Below, piece after piece: positions 1 through 9,791 of a DNA stretch of 64,000 bases. Made by a program: the position numbers and the translations under genes. The stretch is from Branchiostoma floridae (taxonomy: Eukaryota > Chordata > Leptocardii > Amphioxiformes > Branchiostomatidae), in NCBI RefSeq assembly GCF_000003815.2, contig NC_049994.1, positions 17,557,738-17,621,737 of the forward strand. Direction: 5' to 3'. Numbering within the stretch: position 1 is the first letter of the stretch; the number at the start of each line of letters is the position of its first letter. The notes beneath the pieces are model-generated. The model did not search any database. It was given only the letters and a program-made list of their open reading frames with translations, and was not told the origin of the DNA.

Positions 1-880
1 TTATCTCACCATATACACCTCGGGGCGGGGCATTAACCCTTTATTATTTCGCTAGACGTGGCCTCTTGGTGCTGAGTAACACATGGTTTGCATTTGAGTC
101 AATAGTCTCTCTTGGTATTTAACTCTTGGTTCCTTGTGCTTGAGAGTTGCTGGAGGAGTTTCTAGGAGAGTACGTCGAAACGGTGTGTACTCTCAATGTA
201 CTGGGAGTACATGATGTATGATTCGACTCACACCGGAGTTTCTTAGGCATGCGTTCTTAAATGCGGCGCATATAGAATATGCATTGCAAACAAACAGTTA
301 TTGCTTGCCGCAGGACTAGGGTTGATATTTGAAATATAACAAAGTGATCCTAGATATTATCTATTGCGACTTCTCGTGTGACGTTTTGAGCTGGCGCTCT
401 CCTAAACTCACGTTAGCGTTTTGCTGCGGTCTCGGAAGGCCTCTCCAACGTTTTGATGACGTCATGGCTACTTACATATTCACATACAATTTATTAGCCT
501 GATTTGGAAATTATTTCATCTTTATGAATAGCTAATGCAATTCTTGTTGCGAGATAATGCACTTGATTTTATGTCACTCCAAATGAATTTGGAATTTTAC
601 CATACAAACGCTTCATTTATTCAATGTAACAAAATATTAAATGCTTTTAGAACCGACCGCAAACAGAAACAAATACGTAAAATGGACGGTTTAAAATTCA
701 ACGGGGATGTACCATTGTCTGCCTGAGCCGTCAAACTTGTCCATGAGAAAGGCGATTTGGAAGGGTCTTTGGAAGAGCAAGGTTAACAGGTCCGTCCAAC
801 CATGGAAGAAACCTGGCGTAAAGCCTTGCCTGGCGGCAAGGCAAAAACGTTCTAAGCTATTTACAAAACCAACAAACAAA
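1..880. other. No gene recognised; presumed CPT2 intron
   Basis: On the minus strand the last visible CPT2 exon ends in phase 2, so this stretch should be intron of that gene, with the next exon beyond the left edge. I looked for the expected continuation (the WFDK segment and the catalytic-histidine region of carnitine acyltransferases) and did not find it. An open minus-strand frame at 691-930 has no family resemblance I can see. Confidence 0.5.
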
Positions 881-1265
881 CCTGTTGGCCCCATCTCCGT
901 GCAGCAGGAGTCTGGTCCGACTGTCCACATCGTCCACTGTCAAGCCATCAAGACACAAACAAACAAACAAACAAACAAACAAACAAACAAACCTGTTGGC
1001 CCCGTCTCAGTCTGGTAAGGCTGTCAACATCCTCGGCTGTTTATTTATCACGACACAAACAAACAAACAAACAAACAAACAAACAAACAAACCTGTTGGC
1101 CCCGTCCCCATGCAGCAGGAGTCTGGTCCGACTGTCCACATTGTCCACTGTCAAGCCATCAAGACACAAACAAACAAACAAACAAACAAACAAACCTGTT
1201 GGCCCCATCTCCATGCAGCATCAGTCTGGTAAGGCTGTCTGGATCCTCTGCTGTCGAGTCGTCCA
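881..1265 (-). repeat. Four tandem copies of the CPT2 exon 8 tail plus donor
   Basis: Read on the minus strand, the real exon tail (1196-1265) is followed by three more copies at about 1093-1168, 991-1057 and 881-957. Each ends in GGGGCCAACAG followed by a (GTTT)n run, so each carries a possible splice donor. Two copies stay open in the CPT2 frame and read [10 protein letters not shown], close to the real [10 protein letters not shown], preceded by a diverged segment (TVDNVDSRT against TAEDPDSLT). The copy at 991-1057 has lost about 12 bases and gained stops. Confidence 0.85.
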
Positions 1266-4200
1266 AACACAGACAGAACATTGCGCTGTCCACTGCCTTC
1301 AGTGCTTCACCGTTCCCACAGTCCTCTAGTTTCTGCCTCAGTCCTGCCCATGTGTCTCTGTTCTCTGCGGTGAGGTAGCCCAGGGGGTGAGAGGGGGGTG
1401 GGGAGTTGTCAGACAGGATGTGGCTCAGGTAGGCATGCAGCTCGGCCGCTGGCTTGATGTTACCTGCAACAGGATTGGATATTGAAGTTTTCTTTTACAC
1501 AATAATGTTTACATTTAGATGCCTTGTCAGACATCTTCCACAGAGCTTCTGACTGGAGTTCTGCTTCTCTCCACTACCAGGTGAGACTTAAGTGCTTGTG
1601 CAAAGGAAACTCAAATATCCTATGTTCTACCAACCTGATGAAATCATTTTCGGAAAACTGGAACAGGATTGTTTTAAAGTTGAGAACACCAATACTGACT
1701 AGACTAGTCTTTTACATGGCCTGACCACAGCACAGTTTGAGCCTGCAAAACTCCGGAATGCAAAGTTACACACTAGGCTATTGCAAAGATTTTATTCAAG
1801 TATAGACTGATCCTGACTGTCAATTACTACAATTAGTAGTTCAACCAATGATGGCACAGGCATATGCCATTTGACTAATGACAGACTGGCTTCATGTCCG
1901 TCAAATGTTGACATCTTTATGTTTAGACTGAGGTGGTTTGTGCTATTGGATGGGTCTATTAGTATTACTACGCACTACACTACACAGTCACTTAAAATAA
2001 ATTGAATGTGAACAAGAAAAGAAGACTCACCATCAGCGTCCATCACATCAAAGACGTACATGTGCCCGTTCCTCACGACCAGTAAGTGGTTAGCCATATC
2101 GTCCACCACGATTTCGTCTCTCCCTGTACGAGGGATTCGTGTGGAGTTGAAGAGATTCTTATACTGACTCATGTCCAGGGGGTATCCGTTAGCCATGTAA
2201 GCTCCGTACCAGGACAGGGAACTGGGAACGTACCTGTGGATAGAGAGAAGAAAAGAGTGAGTGTGTGAGTGAGTGAGTGAGTGAGTGAGTGAGTGAGTGA
2301 GTGAGTGAGTGAGTGAGTGAGTGAGTGAGTGAGTGAGTGAGTGAGTGAGTGAGTGAGTGAGTGAACAAAGGAAAAAGCAAAACACTAAGACAGAGAAATG
2401 GGAATGTACCTGTGGAAATAAGAATGGAAGAATGACTGAATAAAGGATTACAGAAGCAAAGCACCATGACTGAAAACTAGGAACACATGGAAATAGAATA
2501 ATTGCATGAAGAAGCTCGTCTTACCGAATGATCTTCTCAAACCACTTGGACTTGCTCCTCTCACCAAGGTGGAAAATCTCAGGCTTGAGCAGCTCGGCTC
2601 TCAGGGACTTCATAAATCTTGCAGAGGACACCACAAAGTTGGTGGCCCTCACCAGCTGTCAGGAAAAACAGGCACCACAAAAACTGTAAAGGACACCTTA
2701 TGGTTTTAGCCAGGATTTCAACTTAGCTCAATGGTAACAATACCAAACAGTGTTCTTTTGTTTGAATTGATGTTCTTTTAAAGTTGTTGACACAGGTTGT
2801 AACATTGAGTTTTATCCTGTTTATGAGTAGTTTGGCAATTAAATCAGGCTTTCCAAGGGTCAGATCCTACCAGCCGTCAGGCTGGTACCTTGGGTGATAC
2901 TGAATCAGGGCTTTAGCCAGCTCGAAATTTTTTTCCGTCAGCCAATTACAATTGTCGCGAAAACCGCGAAAATTAATTAGAAGGACTGAACTGAGACCTT
3001 GAAAAACGGGTTTTAATGAGATTATCGTATGCGAAAGGGCGCCGACACACATTGTCAACAATCATAACAATAGCAAAACAAACAGTGTGTGGCTTTTACG
3101 GCCGCCTGTAGCTTCCACCAAGGATTTTTGTCCGTCAAGGTTGACTGATTGGTTTTAAAATTTTTCCGTCAGACGCAGCACATTTCCGTCAATTGACAGA
3201 AAAACGGACGCTGACTAGAGCCCTGTACTGAATACACCGTGTTGTACATGTATTCTATATTTATGACAAGATAAGTATGATTACCTGGTCAGTGTATCCA
3301 GCTCTGGGGTCATCCACAAACGACATGAAGGGGTTAAAGTTCAGCACTACAGAGAGCCGGCTCTGTAGGTACATGTCAAACCATGGGCCTGGACGGGGGG
3401 GGAAGGACAATGTGTTACAAAACCAATCTTACAACTTTTCATGGTACAAAAACTGTACAATGCTAAACTTTTTTCCAAAACAAAGGTATACACAGATAAA
3501 AGGGAACAATATCCTTGTTATTAAAGTACCAAGAAAATGACATAAACTTTTTTTGTATTCTTTCTTAAAGTTTGAAGTCCTATGTCAAGCTATAGAATTT
3601 TGTGTGCAAGCTCTGAAGACAGGCAGTAAGGTTTGTAATTAGGATTTGTTGGCATGCTGTTATATTTCATATGGCACACCCAATTTTTTCTATGCACTAA
3701 CATTATTAGTTATTATTAAGTATACCATGTACTTGGTGCCTGTTTGTTGCATCCCTTGCTTTAATTTTCTGTATTTGCTTTCATTCGGTATTTGCTAGCA
3801 GGTTAATTCTATGATTTTGACTTATTTCTTTATGATCTGTAGATCATGTTTAGTTTTGTCTGTTTCAGTTTTTTTTAGTTAGATCATTTGCTACGTCATG
3901 ATGATCACTGGGTTTCACTTGATTTATTATGGTTTGATGTATGGTCTTCATATTCATTTAATAGCATTATGATTTGTAAATTTTGAAGGGGGTAGAGGTT
4001 GTATAAGCCACATGGCTTTTTCTCTCCCCTTGCACGTTCTGTTGTTTTCTTTAATTTGCTGTATAAAATCAATATGCAAAATAAAATCAATCAATCAATC
4101 AAACATTTCTAGAACCTAGAACACGGAGTTCCATGTACCCACCTGAGATGTAGCTTGTGTGCTTGTTCTGGTCGTTCATGGCAACAAGCTCCTTATGCAG

Positions 4201-7200
4201 TTCTGTGGACAAAAAGGGTTGTCAGTCTCGTAACTCTCCCACAATAACATACATTTTACGCGACAAACAATAACCTTAGTTAACTCCAGCCAAAAAGACC
4301 AAGGACTAAACCCTTGCTCAGAAAATCCAGGGAAAAAATTAGCGACAAGTCAAAACATACATATTTCAAGAAAAGGAAAAAATCCAGTCAAAATGTCCAT
4401 GATTTCAAGGGGTCAGTTTAGACAAGCAAGTACAAAAACACAACATAGAGAGAATGACCCACTAAATCTATGAACTTGATTCTTATATAAGAATAAATAA
4501 AGATGCCAAACCAACTAATAGACATGGAGGCTTGTAGCAAGGCATGCGTCATGGCTTCATCTGGATGCGCTTTTCTTAAAATAACAAGAAATTGGATGCA
4601 CTAGACACCCTTACAGTAAGTTACACTGGGAAGCAGATCCTCTGACAAACATGAAATTCTGATTGACCAGGGATTTTAATAGGTCATCTGTGATCACAGT
4701 CTTCTACTGTGACCTCTCTGACAGTAATTTTGCCCCTCAGGATACCTTAGAATGCACCATTTTAACTTGAAATTCTCCAAAACTAGATGGAAGGTGGATG
4801 CTTTGAGACCCCCTACAATAGTGGTGCCTATATCACTTACCGTGACTCACCAAGAAATTTGGACCCTCTAAAACAAAGTCCTAGCCCATAGCCTGTCTTA
4901 CACCCTTTACCTGCTCCTTCCTTAGCCTCAAACTCTTTGGTGATCCTCTCTGTCTCAGTGTACTGCTGACTGTCCAGCATGGGTCTCTGCGAGGCCAGGT
5001 ACCGGCCGCACGTGTCTGATAGTTTACCTGGATGTCTAACCTTCTTTAGGAGTCTTATAAGAATAAATGAAGATGCCACAGCACCTTACATCCACCCTTA
5101 CCTGCTCCTTTCTTTGCCTCTAACTCTCTGGTGATTCTCTCTGTCTCTGTGTACAGCTGTTGACTGTCCAGAATAAATAAAGATAACAAACCACCTTACA
5201 GGCCCATGAAACTCCCTAATGTCAGAATAGAGCACTTTTTGCGTCTAAATAGAGGCATAAACAAACAAACAAACAAATACCTGCCCCTTCCTTAGCCTCA
5301 AACTCCTTAGTGATCCTCTCTGTCTCAGTGTACTGTTGACTGTCCAACATGGGGTTCTGTGAGGCCAGGTACCGGCCACACGTGTCCGACAGTTTGGGTA
5401 CCGGCAGGCGCGGCATGCTGGGCTGGAAATGGTAGCTTGGCACGATGCTCTCCTGCAGATACTCCCGCGATCGACTGCTACAAGACAAGGGTTTGTAAAG
5501 TCAGATGTTTGGGCTGAGATTTGTAATAAGTCCTAAATTTGTACAGGTTATTTACCCAGCAACATAATTTCAAAGCACCTTGTAAAGGCATGTTCTGCAG
5601 CAAATTTTGATACGTGGGGAAAATCTTCAAAGACTTACAAACTTTCTAAGCATGATGTTCCCTTGGAGACACTTCTGCAATCGATCATTCCAGTCATATT
5701 TTTTGACAGAAAGGGCTTTGCATTTTCTGAAGTAGATTCTATAAATACACCCAACAGCACAACTTAGATTAGAAGCAATTTGTGAAGACAAGTAAATACT
5801 TCCCTGGGCAGATTTTTGTGGTCTTGGCATGCCTTTTATAGAATTTAATTTATAATCTGTCCAAAAGGCATAACTATATAGCAAAGTGATACCCCTTGGT
5901 TAATTGTAATCCTGTCAAACCATCATGACATTGTGATTTTGTTTCAGTTTGGTTTCTGACATACCTGCTCTTGAAGCGCCCCTGGACTGATGTGGCTGGT
6001 ACTGCAGCAAGGATCTGAAATGATCAAATAAGACAAAACGTTCAACTGATGAAGATAAAAAATAAAAAATAAAAACAAGAGCAGTACGGCCATGCTACAC
6101 GTCATAAGTTTGTGACCTTTCATAGACAGACATGCCTCTAGATCAAGGGGTTTAGAGTTCTAATCCCAGCCAGTTGTTGCTCACTGTTGACACACTTTTA
6201 GCCACCCCATATACTCCCCTGAAGTACACCGTTAGAAGTCCCAGGCCTCATTACCCTGCCATAAACCTTATGCCCTTCTCCCTCATTGCTACCCAAGTAA
6301 GCTAGCAAGAAAGAAAAAGAAGAAGACATATTGCTTTTACTCCTGTATTAAAACAACTTTGACTATTCCCTGCCGGCCTACTCAATATAAACACTATTTT
6401 GTTTCCCACAGTTCTCACTACATTAAACACAAAAAGAAAGACAAACTAATTGATATTGTTTTCTTTGCCATTATGATCGTTTCTGCCCCCGATTTCCCAC
6501 AGCCATATAATAATTAATACAAGTTGTAGTTTTGGGCTAGTTTGAGCTAGGTTCCGGTAAGCGATTTGCAGAGAATCGAACGGGGTGAGACTGTTCACGC
6601 AGTGAAGGAAATCGCGCGGGTTCGATTCTCTTCAATTGAATGCGGAGCGCGCACAGCGATGGCGAGCCTACACTATCGTGCGAGACTATTCCCTTGGTGA
6701 TGAAACGCGCACGAGCGATTCTCATCGCTTGAAGGCGGAGCGCGCACGGCGATCGTCAGCCAATATTACCGGCCTACTAGACAAATTAAACGTTCGAATA
6801 TCTTCAATTCAAGGCGCGAACCCCCGCCATTTTGAAAGACGTCGGGTACGGGCGCTGACACACTTTTGACAGCGATACTTGTCGATAACGTATAGTAGTA
6901 AGACTCACTCTATTTCTGGGTTGGCATTTAACCCTTTGCGGGAATGTAGTAACGTTACTAATCACGTAAGTCAGCAACAAAACAGAGACAAATATCTCAC
7001 GCAACACCAACATCGTTATTTTCTACTAAAACCTTCTACAAAACAGACTTACATACCACAGCAAATTCATAACCTTACATGAAATATATACAAATACATC
7101 CTACCTTAGTACCTATCCCGTGTATTGAGTTTACGCTACAATCTACAAAACTACTCACCCTTACAACTCACACAACGTTTACAAACTTCTGACAAAATTT

Positions 7201-9507
7201 ACTAGTAGAACATGGGCCGTGATGTGACGCTAAACTACAGTATATCATTCATGAAAACAAATCAAGCGTTTGCTATTTTATAAATATCAAACGAGCGTAC
7301 AAAACGTAGACCAGCAAGTATCGTATGTATTCAAACTTTACACTACATGCCGAAGTATTTACCGAAGTATTTACAGATTAGTACGAACAAATTTACAAAA
7401 TCACTACGAAATTGTTGGTTAACAAAATGGCGTCTGCCCACGCTATCCTGGCGTCCTTTGCAGTATGTTGCCCGGCATCTCCGTGTTTTCTACCTGAAAG
7501 AAAACGCTGTAAAGAAAAGTAAAGACAAGAATTAGCAATGGTTAATTACGAAAGAAATAGGATGGAAAATCGTCAATAAAGCCAAAGAATGAAATATCAA
7601 TTGAGTGGAATTAAACAAGTCGAGGATTTAGCGATTACAATCTAGTGGATAAAAGACATATGAAAGAAGGGCGATCTCGCCGAGACAGCCCAGCAGAAGA
7701 CACAAGAGGCCAAGGAAGGTCAGGACGCCTTCGGGCCCATCAGGTGCACCGTAATTTATTTTTTACATTTGAATATACCGCCAAAACTTGATCCACAGGA
7801 CATTTAGGTGCATCGTAATTTATTTTTGACATTTGAATATACCGCCAAAACTTGATCCACAGGACATTTAGGTGCATCGTAATTTATTTTTTTTTCATTT
7901 GAATATGCCGCCAAAAGTTGACCCGCAGTGCATGACGGGGTAGCGTCATCTTGCCAAGACACCATGTTTTTCTTTGTCCAAGTAGCGTAGTTAATGTTTC
8001 CATGTAGAATTTAGATGCCTATGTACGATATCTCGGCCTGCTATGATAAGAAATTGTGACAAATCAAATGACAGTGTAAATGTATCTGTATTATGATCTA
8101 TTACTTTTTACATTTAAATGTGCCGCCAAAACTTGACCCGCAGTGCATGACGGTTTAATAGTGTCATCATATCAGGACGCCATGTTTTTCTTTGTCCAAG
8201 TAGCGTAGTTAATTTTTCCATGAAGAATTTAGATGCTTATGTACGATATCTCGGCCTGCTATGATAAGAAATTGTGACAAATCAAATGCCAGTGTAAATG
8301 TATCTGTAAGATTCTGAACAGTTACTGAAGGTTTATATTTTTTACATTTAAATATGCCGCAAAACTTGACCCGCAGTGCCATGTTTTCATGTGTCTGAGT
8401 TACGCAGTTAATGTTTTCACGTAGAATTTAGATTCTGTACGATATCTTTATTCCATCGTGTAATACTTGTACATACATATATCTGAATACTAGTATTAGC
8501 TGCACGTCGTTCGTCCGGCCAGCGCCAGCCTGTGAGTTCATGTACATTTCATCTTCATTTCACTTTAGCGCTGCTCAGACTCAGAGTTAGATCGACACTG
8601 TCGACGTTCCATTTGTACCTGTAGAAAAAGAAAACAATACTATTGATTTAACTTCATGTCCTTTTTCACTCTTGATTATGATACAAATGTCTAAATAAAG
8701 GTTTGTAAGTGCATCTCCGTATCGTGAGTGCGTTGTTTGTGTCTTGCTCAATCCTAGTACATGTACAATTTATTTGCCCCTCCCTCCGCTGGGTAAGTTA
8801 CTGGTGCGTAACTTCGGAATGTCGCATATGCCGGGAAGTATAAGATGTGCTGACAAATGAGCAATACAGATAATTCAATACAAATGGGCAATACAGATGT
8901 GTCTAGTAGGCCGGTAGTATAGTATTGGCTCACGATCGCCGTGCGCGCTCCGCCTTCAAACGATGAGAATCGCGCTCGTGCGCGTTTCATCACCAGGGGA
9001 ATAGTCTCGCACGATAGTGTAGGCTCGCCATCGCCGTGCGCGCTCCGCATTCAAGTGAAGACAATCGAACCCGCGCGATTTCCTTCACTGCGTGAACAGT
9101 CTCACCCCGTTCGATTCTCTGCAAATCGCTTACCTGTTCTTACCTGCTAGTTTGATGGTGGCCTGAAGACTATAATGTAAGATGCATTTACGAAGAATTT
9201 AGAAGCAAAAACTAAGTGGTCCCTAAAACACACTACTGTCTATCTAGATACGACGGATAACGTTAATTCCACTGGAATTATTCTGTTATTGTTGGATATC
9301 CCTATGGGAAGGGGGAGGGGGGCGTTGCCCAAACGAGTGGTCAATAGTTTAGAGGGTAACAAACCATAATTCTACGTTTCTGCATCTAAACTGATCTGTT
9401 AGTGTTACCTGTTCTTTGCGTATCTTCCTCCCAGTGAGCCCGTACAGGCGGCGGTACGCCGGTATCAGCCCGGGCTGGAACGCCGGTATCTTCTGAAGGG
9501 CAGCCAT
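1196..9507 (-). CDS. CPT2: Carnitine O-palmitoyltransferase 2, mitochondrial (5' part)
   Basis: Transfers long-chain acyl groups from acylcarnitine to CoA at the matrix face of the inner mitochondrial membrane. Minus-strand exons: 9507-9409, 6014-5965, 5477-5281, 4202-4143, 3388-3285, 2655-2525, 2233-2031 and 1463-1196. All have GT-AG ends and joining phases, giving about 370 residues. Family-specific stretches include [82 protein letters not shown] and [10 protein letters not shown]. The family is about 650 residues; the catalytic histidine region lies left of the window. The first two exons (residues 1-50, basic, leader-like) are assigned by phase and position and are less certain. The third exon's acceptor is a tandem NAGNAG (AG at 5478 or 5475), and both choices keep frame. 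Start chosen at the ATG at 9507 (AACATGG context); an in-frame ATG lies 19 codons upstream. Confidence 0.88.
2262..2363. repeat. (GTGA)n microsatellite
   Basis: About 25 uninterrupted GTGA units. On the minus strand this is (TCAC)n, lying only about 30 bases upstream of the acceptor of the CPT2 exon that starts at 2233. Length changes here would alter the polypyrimidine and branch region. Confidence 0.97.
2906..3225. mobile_element. Non-autonomous hAT-like element, copy 1
   Basis: A 320-bp element with ends CAGGGCTTTAGCCAGC and GCTGACTAGAGCCCTG, flanked by a perfect 8-bp duplication TACTGAAT (2898-2905 and 3226-3233). CAGGG ends and 8-bp target duplications are typical of hAT transposons. 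A second copy lies at 49610-49949. The motif CCGTCA recurs several times on both strands inside, resembling hAT subterminal transposase-binding repeats. It lies in a CPT2 intron. No coding sequence. Confidence 0.9.
4911..5171 (-). repeat. Two extra copies of CPT2 exon 3
   Basis: The real exon is 5477-5281. A copy of its last 115 bases lies at 5025-4911, keeps an open frame ([16 protein letters not shown]) and ends in a good donor. An upstream CCAG acceptor would make it a phase 1-1 exon that could be included without frameshift. A shorter copy at 5171-5102 reads [18 protein letters not shown] and also ends in a donor. Each is followed by the same intronic GAATAAATRAAGAT segment. Confidence 0.88.
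6135..6175 (+). other. Weak tRNA-like (SINE-like) segment
   Basis: A short stretch contains GAGTTCTAATCCCAGC, which resembles a pol III B box, but no cloverleaf can be drawn. It is possibly a decayed SINE in a CPT2 intron. Confidence 0.2.
6546..9145. mobile_element. 2.6 kb long-TIR transposon in CPT2 intron 1
   Basis: About 235-bp inverted repeats (6556-6790 and 8900-9134) enclose roughly 2.1 kb. The whole is flanked by a perfect 10-bp direct repeat GCTAGTTTGA (6536-6545 and 9146-9155). The outermost 10-20 bases of the two ends match less well than the inner TIR. The interior holds tandem repeats and no convincing transposase. Long TIRs with a 9-10 bp duplication suggest a Mutator-like or Rehavkus-like origin; this is inference. 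Confidence 0.8.
7738..8460. repeat. Tandem repeats inside the long-TIR element
   Basis: Three copies of a roughly 65-bp unit (AGGTGCATCGTAATTTATTT and following bases) at 7738-7900 are followed by three longer related blocks near 7900, 8110 and 8330. Those blocks share GCCGCCAAAACTTGACCCGC, CCATGTTTTTCTTTGTCC and ACGATATCTCGGCCTGCTAT. The third is partly degraded. Confidence 0.85.
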
Positions 9508-9520
9508 GTTAGAGAACAGG

Positions 9521-9533
9521 AGGTCAAAGGTTA
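9521..9533 (+). promoter_or_regulatory. DR1 nuclear receptor site
   Basis: AGGTCAAAGGTTA is a direct repeat of AGGTCA-type half sites with one base between (one mismatch in the second half). This is the form bound by PPAR-RXR and HNF4. It lies 14 bases upstream of the CPT2 start codon, probably in its 5' UTR. Confidence 0.55.
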
Positions 9534-9711
9534 CCTCTCTGACAACAGCACAGGGGTAAATCATTTGTTATCCTAAGGGGTATAAGAGCCACCTTTACCA
9601 TCTAGCTGCAAGCAAAGGTTCACATCGTGAAAAACATACAGAGTTAAATGAATGCGTTAAAACTGCGATTGTTCAGTCAATGACGCTTCAAGTACTGTGC
9701 AGGCAGAGTTT

Positions 9712-9731
9712 TCAAGGTCAAATCATGACCT
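9712..9731 (+). promoter_or_regulatory. Extended ERR half site within an inverted AGGTCA pair
   Basis: TCAAGGTCA (9712-9720) matches the estrogen-related-receptor response element. With the following TGACCT (9726-9731) it forms an inverted repeat of AGGTCA with a 5-base spacer, 61 bases upstream of the ACADL start codon. Confidence 0.55.
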
Positions 9732-9791
9732 ACAAAGACCACACCCTTTGTGAGGACATAATGGTTCATCCCAAGCTAGTTACCTAAGAAG

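Larger units (their letters stand above)
9508..9791. promoter_or_regulatory. Divergent promoter region between CPT2 and ACADL copy 1
   Basis: Only 284 bases separate the two opposite start codons, so both genes probably start transcription here. No TATA box is evident. Two nuclear-receptor-type sites are present and listed separately. A shared promoter would allow both steps of mitochondrial long-chain fat oxidation to be co-regulated; this is inference. Confidence 0.65.

Noticed and set aside
691..930. Minus-strand open frame as a further CPT2 exon
   Set aside because: It lacks the expected residues after GANR, has the wrong phase relation, and includes one of the exon-tail copies; no family resemblance.
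881..1265. CRISPR-like array
   Set aside because: Repeats are exon fragments separated by (AAAC)n, not direct repeats with unique spacers, and the genome is eukaryotic.
2262..2363. Ser/Leu/Thr/His repeat protein from the (GTGA)n region
   Set aside because: Simple microsatellite translated in any frame; lies in an intron.
2867..3061. Open frame shared with 49319-49765 as a conserved protein
   Set aside because: It lies in the non-coding hAT-like element; similarity comes from the transposon.
6556..6640. GGGTTCGATTCTC as a tRNA B box
   Set aside because: It is one arm of a local hairpin in the TIR; no A box at the right distance and no cloverleaf.
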